DNA of 64,000 bases from Comamonas thiooxydans (GCF_002157685.2 NZ_AP026738.1:868001-932000); one strand, 5' to 3'; positions 1 to 10,520 are shown, counted from the first letter of the stretch. Notes: generated by a model from the sequence alone, not told the origin. Made by a program: numbers and translations.

Positions 1-225
1 CGGTGTGCTGAACATCATGGAAATGGTTTCGGCAATTTCCAGCGCGCTGATCTCGCCGGACTGGCTCAGTTCGGTGATGAACGGCGTCTTGCCTGTGGCG
101 GCTTTCTTGGCTGCGTTCTCGGCAGCTTGCTGTGAAACCTTTCCTGCAGAAATCAGGGCCCTGCCTAAACCCGGGATGGCAATGGGCGCAGGGGCGTTCT
201 TTTGCAGAGTGTCGGCAGCAGCCAT
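1..225 (-). CDS. pilB: Type IV pilus assembly ATPase PilB, N-terminal fragment
   Basis: Only the first 75 codons are in the window; the gene continues past the left edge. The minus-strand frame starts at an ATG at 225 and begins MAAADTLQKNAPAPI, followed by GLGRALISAGKVS and a helical stretch ending ETISMMFSTP. This resembles the N-terminal regulatory (T2SSE_N/MshEN-like) domain of PilB, the hexameric ATPase that drives pilus extension at the inner membrane. The ATPase core is not visible, so the name rests on the N-terminal pattern and on the ispB / tRNA-Pro neighbourhood, which I associate with pilBCD in related bacteria. Another GspE-family ATPase cannot be excluded. Confidence 0.7.
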   Translation of the reverse strand, partial: MAAADTLQKNAPAPIAIPGLGRALISAGKVSQQAAENAAKKAATGKTPFITELSQSGEISALEIAETISMMFSTP

Positions 226-362
226 GTATCCAAGTCTGGGAGGGGAGGAGAAGATCTATCCTACCATTCTTGTTGTGACAAACGACAGGCCGCCAGGCGC
301 GCATGCATGCGTCAATGCCGCGTCATTGAACATGGCGCAAGAAACGGCGACAAAAATGAGAT

Positions 363-439
363 TGGTCGGGGTGAGAGGATTCGAACCTCCGGCCTCTACG
401 TCCCGAACGTAGCGCTCTACCAGGCTAAGCTACACCCCG
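363..439 (-). tRNA. tRNA-Pro (anticodon CGG)
   Basis: The minus strand folds as a complete tRNA. The acceptor arm CGGGGTG pairs with CACCCCG, the T-arm carries GGTTCGAATCC, and the anticodon stem CTACG/CGTAG closes a loop TTCGGGA, giving anticodon CGG (reads CCG). The 3' CCA is encoded at 365-363. It lies between ispB and pilB on the same strand. Confidence 0.96.
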
Positions 440-478
440 CAGGCTTTGTTTGTCGAGCACCGTGGTGCACCTGGCGAT

Positions 479-1459
479 TCAGGTGCGGCGCTCCAAAAGC
501 TGAGAGGCCAATTGTAGCAAACTTGCGGTGTATGCATTGCTTGGCAGCGAGGCCAGTGCATCAATGGCTCGCTGGGCTTCCGCATGCGCGGCGGCTCGGG
601 CGACGTCCAGGGCACCGGTGCTGCGCACGATCTCCACTACGGCATCCAGTTGATCCGTAGAGCCTTGTTCGATGGCGTTGCGGACGATGGCGGCCTGCTC
701 GGCGCTGCCGCGCTGCATGGCGGCGATCAGGGGCAAGGTGCATTTGCCTTCGCGCAGGTCATCGCCCAGGTTCTTGCCCATTTCCTGAGTGTTTCCTGTG
801 TAGTCCAGCACATCGTCAATGATCTGGAATGCCGTTCCAAGGGCCTGGCCATAGGCGGCACAGGCCTGCTCCACTTCAGGTGTGGCACCCGCCAGCACGG
901 CAGCCAACTGGGCGCTGGCCTCGAAGAGCTGGGCGGTCTTGGAGCGGATGACGTGCAGATAGCCGGCTTCGTTCAGCGAAGCATCATGGGTATTGATGAG
1001 CTGCTGGACTTCGCCTTCTGCGATCACGTTGGTGGCGTCGGACAGGATTTGCAGCACGCGCATGCTGCCCACTTCCACCATCATCTGGAAGGAGCGGGTG
1101 TGCAGAAAGTCTCCGACCAGAACACTGGCGGGGTTGCCAAAGGTTTCGTTGGCCGTGGCCCTGCCGCGGCGCAGCGTGGACTCGTCCACCACATCGTCGT
1201 GCAGCAAGGTCGCCGTGTGGATCAGCTCCACCACGGCGGCCAGAATGTATTTGTTCTTGCCCTGGTGGCCCAAGGCACCGGCGATCAGCAGCAGCAGCGC
1301 CGGGCGCAGGCGCTTGCCGCCGGCGGCAATGATGTATTGGGAGATCTGTGCGATCAGGGGAACGCTGGTTGTCAGTCGCTGAGCAATGACGATATCCACT
1401 TCGCGCATGTCATCTGCGATCAAGGCAAGCGGATTGGATGTGGAAATTTCTGTAGTCAA
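479..1459 (-). CDS. ispB: Octaprenyl diphosphate synthase
   Basis: This trans-isoprenyl diphosphate synthase extends farnesyl diphosphate with isopentenyl diphosphate to make the octaprenyl side chain of ubiquinone. Both Asp-rich motifs are intact, DDVVD at residues 88-92 and DDVLD at 215-219, with the GGKRLRP substrate loop near residue 47. I use the TTG at 1459 (326 residues), because family homology begins with TEISTSNPLAL. The frame stays open upstream to 1507, where the extra residues look unrelated to the family. It is transcribed away from rplU-rpmA, a common pairing. The chain length of the product is inferred from the family. Confidence 0.93.
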   Translation of the reverse strand: MTTEISTSNPLALIADDMREVDIVIAQRLTTSVPLIAQISQYIIAAGGKRLRPALLLLIAGALGHQGKNKYILAAVVELIHTATLLHDDVVDESTLRRGRATANETFGNPASVLVGDFLHTRSFQMMVEVGSMRVLQILSDATNVIAEGEVQQLINTHDASLNEAGYLHVIRSKTAQLFEASAQLAAVLAGATPEVEQACAAYGQALGTAFQIIDDVLDYTGNTQEMGKNLGDDLREGKCTLPLIAAMQRGSAEQAAIVRNAIEQGSTDQLDAVVEIVRSTGALDVARAAAHAEAQRAIDALASLPSNAYTASLLQLASQLLERRT

Positions 1460-1688
1460 GGTGATGAACCGCCAAGTGGACTCACGATTATAGAAAGATG
1501 CAACCAAGTTTTGCGTGGTGTCCTCAGAGCCCGTTCAAGTGAACGAAGGTCGCGACATTGCCGTCGCTCGCAAGGCGCAAGCCTCACCGCACACCTGTGC
1601 CTGACATCCGTCCCGCGCGGCCACGGTCGCTGCGTGCGGTGATGCTGAAGCGCTTCCTAGGGGTATGGCAGCAGAGAAAATGCATGCG

Positions 1689-1697
1689 TGCTAGAAT
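1689..1697 (+). promoter_or_regulatory. Extended -10 promoter for rplU-rpmA
   Basis: TGCTAGAAT is an extended -10 element (TG-N-TAGAAT) about 54 bp before the rplU start. No good -35 hexamer is visible 17 bp upstream, as expected for an extended -10 promoter. The rest of the 1460-1750 intergenic stretch shows nothing else I can name. Confidence 0.5.
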
Positions 1698-1750
1698 TGC
1701 CGGCTCCGTGGAAATCATTTCATGGAACTCTCAGACTTTAGAGGTTTTCA

Positions 1751-2062
1751 ATGTACGCAGTCATAAAAACCGGCGGCAAGCAGTATCGCGTTGCAGCTGG
1801 CGAAAAGATCAAGGTAGAACAGATTGCTGCGGACGTAGGCCAGGAAATCGTGATCGACCAAGTTTTGGCCGTCGGCAACGGCGCTGAAATCAAGGTTGGT
1901 GCTCCCCTGGTGTCCGGTGCATCTGTAAAGGCAACTGTGGTTGCTCACGGCAAGCACGACAAGGTGCACATCTTCAAGATGCGCCGTCGTAAGCACTATC
2001 AAAAGCGCCAAGGCCATCGTCAGCAGTTCACCGAACTGCAAATCGTGGCAATCGCTGCTTAA
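1751..2062 (+). CDS. rplU: 50S ribosomal protein L21
   Basis: The 103-residue protein begins [14 protein letters not shown] and contains [19 protein letters not shown], the conserved L21 signature that contacts 23S rRNA. Its length is normal for the family. It is followed 16 bp later by rpmA, and the pair is a conserved ribosomal operon upstream of obgE. The start is preceded by the weak Shine-Dalgarno sequence AGAGG. Confidence 0.98.
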   Translation: MYAVIKTGGKQYRVAAGEKIKVEQIAADVGQEIVIDQVLAVGNGAEIKVGAPLVSGASVKATVVAHGKHDKVHIFKMRRRKHYQKRQGHRQQFTELQIVAIAA

Positions 2063-2078
2063 TTTTAGGAGCTAAGTC

Positions 2079-2336
2079 ATGGCACAGAAAAAAGGCGGCG
2101 GCTCTACGCGTAACGGACGTGATTCCAAGCCAAAAATGCTGGGCGTGAAGGCCTTTGGTGGCGAGCTGGTGACAGCTGGTTCCATCATCGTGCGTCAGCG
2201 CGGCACCAAGTTCCACCCCGGTGAGAACGTTGGCGTGGGCAAGGATCACACCCTGTTTGCACTGGTTGACGGCCACGTGTCGTTCGGTGTGAAGGGCGCT
2301 CTGTCCAAGCAAACAGTCAACATCACGGCTGCATAA
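2079..2336 (+). CDS. rpmA: 50S ribosomal protein L27
   Basis: This 85-residue basic protein begins [16 protein letters not shown]. That is the flexible N-terminal tail which reaches the peptidyl transferase centre in Gram-negative ribosomes, without the cleavable extension seen in Firmicutes. It also has the family stretch [23 protein letters not shown]-type ribosome binding site (TTAGGAGC) lies 9 bp before the ATG. It is co-transcribed with rplU and followed by a strong terminator. Confidence 0.98.
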   Translation: MAQKKGGGSTRNGRDSKPKMLGVKAFGGELVTAGSIIVRQRGTKFHPGENVGVGKDHTLFALVDGHVSFGVKGALSKQTVNITAA

Positions 2337-2353
2337 GTCGTCTTTGACTCAAA

Positions 2354-2384
2354 CAAAGCCCCGACTTGTCGGGGCTTTGTTGTT
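2354..2384 (+). terminator. Rho-independent terminator after rpmA
   Basis: Arms CAAAGCCCCGAC (2354-2365) and GTCGGGGCTTTG (2368-2379) form a GC-rich hairpin followed by TTGTTT. Confidence 0.9.
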
Positions 2385-2480
2385 TGAAAAGGCTCCAGGC
2401 AGCAGATTTCTGGCAGATGGGGCATGGTAATAGACCACTCAGGTGTGGCCCGGGGCTTCTGGTGCACACTGATTTTGTAG

Positions 2481-3608
<1,128 letters not shown>

Positions 3609-3627
3609 GCTAGAGGGTATAACCCAG

Positions 3628-3650
3628 CAGCGCACTTGGTGCGCTGTTTT
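3628..3650 (+). terminator. Terminator after obgE
   Basis: CAGCGCAC and GTGCGCTG form an 8-bp stem with a TTG loop followed by TTTT, 20 bp after the obgE stop. Confidence 0.75.
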
Positions 3651-3708
3651 GCTTTGAATTTAATAGCTGCTTTCGCTTTATCCATAGGCGTTAGAGGCCT
3701 AAAACACT
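3651..3708 (+). repeat. ATAGCT-type intergenic repeat, copy 1
   Basis: The stretch TTTGAATTTAATAGCTGC, followed by CGCTTTATCCATAGGCGTTA and GAGGCCTAAAACA, matches the pattern of short AT-rich dispersed elements common between genes of Comamonadaceae. Related stretches occur near 23121, 34010, 42652 and 60881 in this window. It fills the gap between obgE and proB. Confidence 0.5.
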
Positions 3709-3718
3709 GTAAATTCTC

Positions 3719-4858
3719 ATGTCTTCCAATGTGCTGCGTGATGCCCGTCGCATCGTCGTCAAAGTCGGCTCCAGCCTGGTTACGAATGAAGGTCGCGGTC
3801 TGGATGAGGCCGCCATTGAAGAGTGGAGCCGCCAGCTGGCGGCCTTGGTGAATGGTGAAGACGGCGTCAAGCGCGAAGTCATCATGGTTTCCAGCGGCGC
3901 CATTGCCGAAGGCATGAAGCGACTTGGCTGGGCCACGCGTCCGACCGAGGTGCATGAGCTGCAGGCCGCTGCTGCCGTCGGTCAGATGGGGCTGGCCCAG
4001 ATGTACGAGACCAAGCTGCGCGGCGAAGGCGTGCCCAGTGCCCAGGTGCTGCTGACCCATGCGGATCTGGCTGATCGCGAGCGCTATCTGAACGCCCGCA
4101 CCACGCTGCTGACGCTGCTGCAGCTGGGCGTGGTGCCCGTCATCAACGAGAACGACACGGTGGTGATCGATGAGATCCGCTTCGGCGACAACGACACCCT
4201 GGGCGCGCTGGTGGCCAATCTGGTCGAGGCCGATGCCCTGGTCATACTGACCGATCAGCGCGGCCTCTATAGCGCCGATCCGCGCAAGAATCCCGATGCC
4301 AGGTTCATCGACGTGGCCGAAGCCGGCAACCCCGAGCTGGAAGCGATGGCCGGCGGAGCGGGCCTGTCCATTGGTACGGGCGGCATGATCACCAAGATTT
4401 TGGCGGCCAAGCGTGCGGCGGGCTCCGGTGCTTCCACCGTGATCGCCTGGGGGCGTGAGAAAGACGTGCTGCTGCGCCTGACGCGTGGCGAGTCCATAGG
4501 CACGCTGCTGGTTGCCAACACGCATAAGATGCAGGCGCGCAAGCAGTGGATTGCCGACCATCTGCAGCTGCGCGGCTCGGTGACCGTGGATGCGGGTGCC
4601 GTCTCCAAGCTGCGTGATGAAGGCAAGAGCCTGCTGCCCATCGGCATGATCGCCGTGGAGGGCGACTTTTCGCGCGGCGAAGTGATTGCCGTGCGTGATG
4701 AGGACGGCGTCGAGATCGCCCGTGGCTTGGCCAGCTATGCCAGCGCCGAAGCGCGGCTGCTGTGCCGCAAGAGCTCCTCGGAGATTGAATCACTGTTGGG
4801 CTACTCGGCAGGTCCCGAAATGATGCACCGCGACAATATGGTGGTGGCAGGGCACTGA
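3719..4858 (+). CDS. proB: Glutamate 5-kinase
   Basis: This enzyme phosphorylates L-glutamate with ATP, the first step of proline synthesis and the usual point of feedback inhibition by proline. The 379-residue protein has an N-terminal amino acid kinase domain ([10 protein letters not shown] near residue 15, [14 protein letters not shown] near 60, ENDTV and FGDNDTLGA near 145-165) and a C-terminal PUA domain from about residue 285. Its length and domain order match the E. coli enzyme. No Shine-Dalgarno sequence is obvious before the ATG. It follows obgE, as in many betaproteobacteria. Confidence 0.97.
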   Translation: MSSNVLRDARRIVVKVGSSLVTNEGRGLDEAAIEEWSRQLAALVNGEDGVKREVIMVSSGAIAEGMKRLGWATRPTEVHELQAAAAVGQMGLAQMYETKLRGEGVPSAQVLLTHADLADRERYLNARTTLLTLLQLGVVPVINENDTVVIDEIRFGDNDTLGALVANLVEADALVILTDQRGLYSADPRKNPDARFIDVAEAGNPELEAMAGGAGLSIGTGGMITKILAAKRAAGSGASTVIAWGREKDVLLRLTRGESIGTLLVANTHKMQARKQWIADHLQLRGSVTVDAGAVSKLRDEGKSLLPIGMIAVEGDFSRGEVIAVRDEDGVEIARGLASYASAEARLLCRKSSSEIESLLGYSAGPEMMHRDNMVVAGH

Positions 4859-4873
4859 GCACCAGCCGTCACC

Positions 4874-4911
4874 AAAAAAGCCGTAATGCTGTGAGGCATT
4901 ACGGCTTTTTT
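4874..4911. terminator. Bidirectional terminator between proB and rppH
   Basis: A 16-bp perfect inverted repeat (AAAAAAGCCGTAATGC at 4874-4889 and its complement at 4896-4911) has A-runs and T-runs on the outside. It can therefore end both proB and the convergent rppH. Its last base coincides with the end of the rppH stop codon. Confidence 0.92.
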
Positions 4912-5615
4912 CATTGCAGAGGCTTGTGATCGGGCGGATTGTCTATGCCGGTCTGCGGGTCCGGGTCAAAACTGGCGCCGGGCGGCAGCTCTATGCCGGG
5001 GTTGATGCGAAAGCTCCCTGTGCGGGCAGGGTACATGACCTGATGGTGCTGCCCCGGATGGGGAGTGCCGCCGGTGGCCTGGCCTGCCTCCTGATCGCGC
5101 GGCCGCATGCCGCTGCGCAGATAGCGGTTGCGCTGCTGCTCGCCGCGCGGCAGAAAGCGCGCCAGCTCGGTCAGCGCCATTTCATAGACGCCGCGTTTGA
5201 ATTCGACCACCACATCCAGAGGAACCCAGTAGTCATTCCAGCGCCAGGCATCGAACTCAGGGTGGTCGGTGGCACGCAGGTTCAAGTCCCAGTCATGCCC
5301 GACCAGTTGAAGCAAAAACCATATCTGCTTCTGGCCTTTGTAATGCCCGCGCGCGTCGCGGCGGATGTACCTGTCTGGCACCTCGTAGCGCAACCAGTCC
5401 CTGGTGCGGGCAACCACGCGAACGTGATTGGGCTTCAGCCCCACTTCCTCGTGCAGCTCGCGGAACATGGCTTGCTCGGGTGTCTCACCCCGATCAATGC
5501 CACCTTGCGGAAACTGCCAGCTGTGGGTGCGAATGCGTTTTCCCCAGAACACCTGGTTTCTTTGGTTGAGCAGGATGATGCCGACGTTCGGGCGAAATCC
5601 GTCCCGGTCAAGCAT
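4911..5615 (-). CDS. rppH: RNA pyrophosphohydrolase RppH
   Basis: This Nudix hydrolase removes pyrophosphate from 5' ends of mRNA and starts 5'-end-dependent decay. The Nudix box is complete: [20 protein letters not shown], then VGL (GX5EX7REUXEEXGU). Family residues around [15 protein letters not shown] and QVFWGKRI are present. I chose the ATG at 5615 (234 residues), because the family begins at that [10 protein letters not shown]; 13 further in-frame residues exist back to 5654. The C-terminal 70 residues, rich in Gln, Arg and Pro, extend beyond the catalytic domain, as is common in Burkholderiales. It is divergent from proS. Confidence 0.93.
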   Translation of the reverse strand: MLDRDGFRPNVGIILLNQRNQVFWGKRIRTHSWQFPQGGIDRGETPEQAMFRELHEEVGLKPNHVRVVARTRDWLRYEVPDRYIRRDARGHYKGQKQIWFLLQLVGHDWDLNLRATDHPEFDAWRWNDYWVPLDVVVEFKRGVYEMALTELARFLPRGEQQRNRYLRSGMRPRDQEAGQATGGTPHPGQHHQVMYPARTGSFRINPGIELPPGASFDPDPQTGIDNPPDHKPLQ

Positions 5616-5709
5616 AATCAAACCCCAAATTTTTGAATTGTGTTCATTATGCATGGCCCCTTGTGATCGACAAGCGGGCCATGCCTATTTCCACTGAATT
5701 GCCAGTTCC

Positions 5710-7452
5710 ATGAAAGCCTCCCAATTTCTCATCTCCACCCTGAAAGAAGCTCCGGCCGACGCCGAAGTGGTCAGCCACAAGCTCATGATGCGGGCTGGCA
5801 TGATCAAAAAGCTGGGTGCTGGCATTTACAACTACATGCCCATGGGCCTGCGCGTGATCCGCAAGGTCGAGGCCATCGTGCGCGAGGAAATGAACCGCGC
5901 AGGCGCCATCGAAACCACCATGCCCGTGGTGCAGCCTGCCGAGCTGTGGCAGGAAACCGGCCGTTTCGAGAAGATGGGCCCCGAGCTGCTGCGTATCCAG
6001 GATCGCCATGGCCGTGATTTCGTGATCCAGCCCACTTCCGAAGAGGTGGTCACCGATATCGCGCGCCAGGAGTTCAAGAGCTACAAGCAGCTGCCCAAGA
6101 ACCTCTACCAGATCCAGACCAAGTTCCGCGACGAGCGCCGTCCCCGCTTCGGCCTGATGCGCGGTCGCGAGTTCATCATGAAGGACGCCTATTCCTTCGA
6201 CAAGGATCGCGATGCGGCCCAGATCAGCTACCAGACCATGCGCGAAGCCTACAAGCGCATCTTCGACCGCTTCGGCCTGCAGTACCGCGCCGTGCGTGCC
6301 GACTCGGGCGCCATCGGCGGCGATCTGAGCGAAGAGTTCCAGGTCATCGCTTCCACGGGCGAGGACGCCATCGTCTACTGCCCGAACAGCGACTACGCTG
6401 CCAATATCGAGAAGGCCGAGAGCCTGGCGCCCACCCAGGCTCGTCCTGCCGCCGCCCAGGCCATGCAAAAGGTCGCCACACCCGGCAACAGCACCTGCGA
6501 AGCCGTGGCCGAGCAGCTCGGCCTGCCCCTGGCGCAGACAGTGAAGTCGCTGGTGCTGGCCACGGACGAGCTCGACGACAAGGGTCTGATCGTCAAGTCG
6601 CAAGTGTGGCTGCTGCTGCTGCGCGGCGATCACGAGATGAACGAGATCAAGGTCGGCAAGGTTGAAGGCCTGGCGGGCTTCCGTTTCGCGACCGTAGGCG
6701 AGATTGAGGAGCACTTCGGTGCCAAGCCCGGTTATCTGGGCCCCATCGGCCTCAAGAAGCCCGTGAACATCGTGGTGGACCGCGACGTGGCCGTGATGGC
6801 CGACTGGGTCTGCGGTGCCAACGAGGAAGATTTCCACATCACCGGCGTGAACTTCGGCCGCGACCTGCCCGAGCCCGCCGTGGTGGCGGATCTGCGCAAT
6901 GTGGTGGCTGGCGACCGTTCGCCCGACGGCGCGGGCGAGCTGGCGATCGAGCGCGGCATCGAGATCGGCCATGTGTTCTATCTGGGCACCAAGTACTCCA
7001 AGGCCATGGAAGCCACTTTCCTCGGCGACAACGGCAAGCCACAGCACTTCGAAATGGGTTGCTACGGCATTGGCGTGACCCGCCTGCCCGCTGCTGCCGT
7101 GGAGCAGAACCACGACGAGCGCGGCATGATCTGGCCCGATGCGATTGCGCCGTTCACCGTGGTGATCTGCCCCATCGGCATGGGTCGCAGCGAGGCCGTG
7201 AAGACCGAGGCAGAGAAGCTCTATGGCGAGCTGCTGGCACTGGGCGTGGACGTGATCCTCGACGACCGCGACGAGCGCCCCGGTGCCATGCTGGCCGACT
7301 GGGAGCTGATCGGCGTGCCCCACCGCGTGGTGCTGGGCGACCGTGGCCTGAAGGAAGGCGTGGTCGAGTACCAGCAGCGCCGTGACACGGAAGCCACGAA
7401 GCTGGCGACGAATGAGGTGCTGGGTCACCTCAAGAGCCGCCTGGGCCTGTAA
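5710..7452 (+). CDS. proS: Prolyl-tRNA synthetase
   Basis: This class II aminoacyl-tRNA synthetase of 580 residues has the bacterial-type layout. The N-terminal catalytic core holds motif 1 near [15 protein letters not shown] and motif 2 ([19 protein letters not shown]). The inserted YbaK-like editing domain lies at about residues 225-390. The core then resumes with GIGVTR, and the C-terminal anticodon-binding domain runs from about 465. The editing domain hydrolyses mischarged Ala-tRNA-Pro. It begins 94 bp from the divergent rppH, and the transglycosylase gene follows 12 bp after its stop. Confidence 0.97.
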   Translation: MKASQFLISTLKEAPADAEVVSHKLMMRAGMIKKLGAGIYNYMPMGLRVIRKVEAIVREEMNRAGAIETTMPVVQPAELWQETGRFEKMGPELLRIQDRHGRDFVIQPTSEEVVTDIARQEFKSYKQLPKNLYQIQTKFRDERRPRFGLMRGREFIMKDAYSFDKDRDAAQISYQTMREAYKRIFDRFGLQYRAVRADSGAIGGDLSEEFQVIASTGEDAIVYCPNSDYAANIEKAESLAPTQARPAAAQAMQKVATPGNSTCEAVAEQLGLPLAQTVKSLVLATDELDDKGLIVKSQVWLLLLRGDHEMNEIKVGKVEGLAGFRFATVGEIEEHFGAKPGYLGPIGLKKPVNIVVDRDVAVMADWVCGANEEDFHITGVNFGRDLPEPAVVADLRNVVAGDRSPDGAGELAIERGIEIGHVFYLGTKYSKAMEATFLGDNGKPQHFEMGCYGIGVTRLPAAAVEQNHDERGMIWPDAIAPFTVVICPIGMGRSEAVKTEAEKLYGELLALGVDVILDDRDERPGAMLADWELIGVPHRVVLGDRGLKEGVVEYQQRRDTEATKLATNEVLGHLKSRLGL

Positions 7453-7464
7453 GCTGCTGTTTCA

Positions 7465-8118
7465 ATGCCAGAAATCCTCCTCAGCCGCCGCCACTGCCTG
7501 ACTGCCGCAGCCTCGCTGGCCGTTCCATCGGCGGGCTGGCTGCTGCCGCACACCGCATGGGCGGGCGGTCAGTTGGAGGAGCCGCTGGCGGATTCGGTAC
7601 GTACGGCTCTGAGTGCAGCGGTGGCCGGCTCTGGGGCTCCGCCCGAGCTGGAGTTCACTTCCACCGAGGCGCGCATGAGCTATCTGCGCTGGCTGGTCGC
7701 CAGCAGCGACAAGCTGGCCAAGCGCAAGCCCGATCTGCAGGCACGGCGCGAGTTCCTGCAGACCGTCTGGTACGAGTCCAAACGCGCGGGTCTCGATGTG
7801 TCCATGGTCATGGGCCTGATCCAGGTGGAGAGCGGTTATCGCAAATACGCCATCTCCAGCGTGGGTGCGCGTGGCTATATGCAGATCATGCCGTTCTGGA
7901 TGCGGCTGATCGGTGACGGCGATATCGGCAAGCTGTTCCACATGCAGACCAATCTGCGCTTTGGCTGCGTGATCCTGCGCCACTACATGGATCGCGAAAA
8001 GGGCGATGCCTATATGGCGCTGGGTCGCTACAACGGCAGCCGGGGTCAGCCCCAGTATCCGAATGCCGTGTTCGGCGCCCAGCGGCGCTGGCTGGTGGAA
8101 GAGCCTCAGCCGGTCTGA
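7465..8118 (+). CDS. Lytic transglycosylase (SLT domain), exported
   Basis: This 217-residue protein has an export signal (SRRHCLTAAASLAVPSAGW then AWA, with a twin-arginine-like pair) and a C-terminal SLT fold. The motif LIQVESGYRKYAISSVGARG puts the catalytic glutamate at residue 122. The GYMQIMP and ALGRYNGS motifs that line the glycan groove follow. It should cleave peptidoglycan between MurNAc and GlcNAc in the periplasm. It starts 12 bp after proS and probably shares its transcript. The exact Mlt class is not clear from sequence alone. Confidence 0.88.
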   Translation: MPEILLSRRHCLTAAASLAVPSAGWLLPHTAWAGGQLEEPLADSVRTALSAAVAGSGAPPELEFTSTEARMSYLRWLVASSDKLAKRKPDLQARREFLQTVWYESKRAGLDVSMVMGLIQVESGYRKYAISSVGARGYMQIMPFWMRLIGDGDIGKLFHMQTNLRFGCVILRHYMDREKGDAYMALGRYNGSRGQPQYPNAVFGAQRRWLVEEPQPV

Positions 8119-8137
8119 TACCGTGGCGATATGCAGA

Positions 8138-8166
8138 AAAAAGAGAGCGCCTAGCGCTCTCTTTTT
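8138..8166 (+). terminator. Terminator after the transglycosylase gene
   Basis: AGAGAGCGC and GCGCTCTCT form a 9-bp stem with a CTA loop, followed by TTTTT. The A-run on the left side could also let it serve the opposite strand. Confidence 0.88.
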
Positions 8167-8227
8167 ATTGGTTTCATCAAGAAAATAACCTGAAGTCCTT
8201 TGAAGGCAAGCGTCAGGGGCTCCTGAT

Positions 8228-9610
8228 TCAGGAGTGGCTGCTTTTGCCGGCCTGGGACTGGGCCGCGCTGCCCTGTACCTTGGCCGCAGCGGCCGCCGAA
8301 GGTGCGGCCGATTCCGCTGCCGGCTCGGGCAGACGGGTCACCATGACCTGGTCGATGCGGTAGCTGTCCACGTCCAGCACCTCGAACTTGAAGCCGCCCC
8401 AGGTAACGGAATCGGTGCGGCGCGGTACGCGGCGCAGCATGACCATGAGAAAGCCGGCCAGCGTTTCGTACTCGTCGTCATGTGGCATATCGTCCAGATG
8501 CAGCACACGCATCACGTCCTCGATGGGCGTGATGCCGTCGATCAGCCAGGAATGCTCGTCGCGGCGGATGATCTGCTCCTCGTCGGCCGGGCCGACCAGA
8601 TCGCCCATCACCGTGCTCATCACGTCGTTGAGCGTCACCACGCCCACGACCAGGCTGTATTCGTTGACGATGACGGCAAAGTCTTCATGCACCATGCGGA
8701 ACTGCTCCAGCACCTCGGCCAGCGTCAGGCGGTCGGGCACGATGAGCACCTTGCGGATCAGGCTGTCGTCGCTGAGTGACAGCGGCTGGTTGTTGAGCGC
8801 GCGCTGGAACAGGTCCTTGGCGTCTACATAGCCGATCACATGGTCGATATCGCCGTCGCAGACTGGGTAGGTGGAGAAGGGCTCCTCGGCAATGCGGGCG
8901 CGAATGATGGCGTCGCTGTCGTCGCGGTAGAAAAAGGCCACGCTGTCGCGCTGGGTCATGGCCGAGGCCACGGTGCGCGAGTCCAGCTCGAAGACATTGG
9001 CAATCACCTGCTGCTCGCGGGCGGCCAGCACGCCGGCCTTGGTGCCCGCTTCGGTCATGGCCAGGATGTCGTCGCTGGTGATGCGCTCGTCGCGCGTGGC
9101 GGGCAGGCCCAGCAGGCGAAACAAGGCGTCGGTCGCGAGGTTGTAGAACCAGATGACGGGCTTGAAGATCACCACAAACCAGCGCATGGGGGCGAGCACG
9201 CGCACCACGTAGCGCTCGGGCTCGTTCATGCTGATGCGGCGCGGCAACAGGTCGGCCAGCAGGATGAAGGCCGAGGTGACTATGAAAAACGAGAGCAGGA
9301 AGCCGAGGGTTGCCGAGAGGCTGGGCGAGAACCAGATCGAAAAGAACTCGGTCAGCGCAGGGCTGAACGCCCCCTCGCCGACGATGCCGCCGAGTATGGC
9401 GACGGCATTCTGCCCCACTTGCACCACGGTGAAATATTCGCCCGGCTGCTCCTGTACGCGCAGCGCATGCTCGGCTCCCTCATTGCCGTCGTCGGCCATC
9501 TGGCGCAGGCGCAGGCGACGCGAGGCGGCCAGAGAAATCTCCGCCACAGAGAAAAAGGCGCTGAGCAGAATCAGCAGAACAATCACCGCAAGGCTTTGGG
9601 ACACACTCAT
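8228..9610 (-). CDS. CNNM/CorC-type (HlyC/CorC family) membrane protein
   Basis: This 460-residue membrane protein carries an N-terminal CNNM (DUF21) domain with about four membrane segments (residues 1-190, beginning SLAVIVLLILLSAFFSVAEI). A CBS pair (about 205-335) and a C-terminal CorC_HlyC domain (about 345-425, with SWLIDGITPIEDVMR) follow. Family members take part in magnesium or cobalt export; several are labelled hemolysins only by history. The last 35 residues are Ala-, Ser- and Gln-rich and probably disordered. It lies downstream of the RNase H gene on the same strand, 97 bp away. Confidence 0.9.
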   Translation of the reverse strand: MSVSQSLAVIVLLILLSAFFSVAEISLAASRRLRLRQMADDGNEGAEHALRVQEQPGEYFTVVQVGQNAVAILGGIVGEGAFSPALTEFFSIWFSPSLSATLGFLLSFFIVTSAFILLADLLPRRISMNEPERYVVRVLAPMRWFVVIFKPVIWFYNLATDALFRLLGLPATRDERITSDDILAMTEAGTKAGVLAAREQQVIANVFELDSRTVASAMTQRDSVAFFYRDDSDAIIRARIAEEPFSTYPVCDGDIDHVIGYVDAKDLFQRALNNQPLSLSDDSLIRKVLIVPDRLTLAEVLEQFRMVHEDFAVIVNEYSLVVGVVTLNDVMSTVMGDLVGPADEEQIIRRDEHSWLIDGITPIEDVMRVLHLDDMPHDDEYETLAGFLMVMLRRVPRRTDSVTWGGFKFEVLDVDSYRIDQVMVTRLPEPAAESAAPSAAAAAKVQGSAAQSQAGKSSHS

Positions 9611-9707
9611 AGGCAGGGCTGCTGCGGCACGTCGACGTGCCTGCGGCCGGTTATCAAGGAGTCTCTATTCGACCACATAAAGCCTGTGGCAGGCAGCGGT
9701 ACTGGCT

Positions 9708-10154
9708 TCAGGGCTGAAGCGCGGCTGCCGAATGGGCCATGCGTGCCAGTGCATCGGCCTCGGTATTGCGGTGCCTGGGCACCCATTGCAGCACCAGCTC
9801 GTCAAAGCCCTGCATCTGCGCACGGGCGGCCTCGAACAGCGTGGCGAGCCGGGCGATGGGCCGCGCCGGCTTGGCCGTGGGCGGGCCGAGCTGCTCCAGC
9901 AGCACCTGGGAGTCGGTGCGCACGGTCAGGCTGCGCGCGCCGAGATCGCGTGCCAGCTTCAGGGCAGCCATCAGGGCGCGCAGTTCGGCTTCGTTGTTGC
10001 AGCCGCTGCGGTGCAGATTCTGCGACAGCGTATGGCGGCTGCCGTCGGGCAGCTGCAGCAACACGCCCAGGCTCATGGGGCCGGGGTTGGGCAGGGCACT
10101 GCCATCGATATGGATGCTGCAGTGGTGAGGGGGAACAGGTTTGGGGGGCGGCAT
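9708..10154 (-). CDS. Ribonuclease HI family protein
   Basis: This 148-residue protein should cleave the RNA strand of RNA-DNA hybrids. The four carboxylates of RNase HI are present: D17 (IHIDGSALPNPG), E55 (NNEAELRAL), D81 (RTDSQVL) and D134 (NTEADALARMA). The Pro-rich N-terminus and the SALPNPG form, in place of the usual GACxGNPGPGG, mark it as a divergent branch rather than the classical RnhA. I start at the ATG at 10154. A GTG at 10166 also fits the frame, but it lies inside the grxD terminator stem. Confidence 0.87.
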   Translation of the reverse strand: MPPPKPVPPHHCSIHIDGSALPNPGPMSLGVLLQLPDGSRHTLSQNLHRSGCNNEAELRALMAALKLARDLGARSLTVRTDSQVLLEQLGPPTAKPARPIARLATLFEAARAQMQGFDELVLQWVPRHRNTEADALARMAHSAAALQP

Positions 10155-10183
10155 GAAAAAAGCCACCGGGGTGCCGGTGGCTT
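10155..10183 (-). terminator. Terminator after grxD, abutting the RNase H start
   Basis: On the minus strand AAGCCACCGG and CCGGTGGCTT form a 10-bp stem followed by TTTTT. The next bases are CATG, so the start codon of the RNase H gene at 10154 follows directly. The GGTGG in the 3' arm is the only Shine-Dalgarno-like sequence for that gene. Confidence 0.85.
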
Positions 10184-10199
10184 GCAGACGGGATGCGGC

Positions 10200-10520
10200 T
10201 TACTTGGCGGCCAGCACTTGCTGCAGCTCGCCCGATTCGTACATCTCCATCATGATGTCCGAGCCACCGATGAATTCGCCCTTGATGTAGAGCTGGGGAA
10301 TCGTGGGCCACTGGCTGTAGTCCTTGATGCCCTGGCGGATTTCCTGGTCTTCCAGCACGTTCACGGTGGCGATGGACTTGGCATCCACGCCGCAGGCCTT
10401 GAGGATCTGGATGGCACGGCCCGAGAAGCCGCACTGAGGGAAGCTGGCGTTGCCCTTCATGAACAGCAGGATGTCGTTGTTCTTGACCAGGTCGTCGATG
10501 CGTTGTTGGGTGTTGCTCAT
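10200..10520 (-). CDS. grxD: Monothiol glutaredoxin Grx4 family
   Basis: This 106-residue protein has the CGFS active site (C30) typical of monothiol glutaredoxins that bind a shared [2Fe-2S] cluster with glutathione and pass it to Fe-S proteins. The glutathione-contact motifs WPTIPQLYI and IGGSDIM are conserved, as is the KGNASFPQCGFS context. It follows prmC on the same strand; a hemA-prfA-prmC-grxD order is common in betaproteobacteria. A terminator ends the transcript 17 bp downstream. Confidence 0.96.
   Translation of the reverse strand: MSNTQQRIDDLVKNNDILLFMKGNASFPQCGFSGRAIQILKACGVDAKSIATVNVLEDQEIRQGIKDYSQWPTIPQLYIKGEFIGGSDIMMEMYESGELQQVLAAK

Noticed and set aside
8228..9610. Reading the CorC-type protein as a hemolysin
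   Set aside because: The domain set (CNNM, CBS pair, CorC_HlyC) belongs to ion transport proteins. The hemolysin label comes from early annotation and is not supported by sequence.
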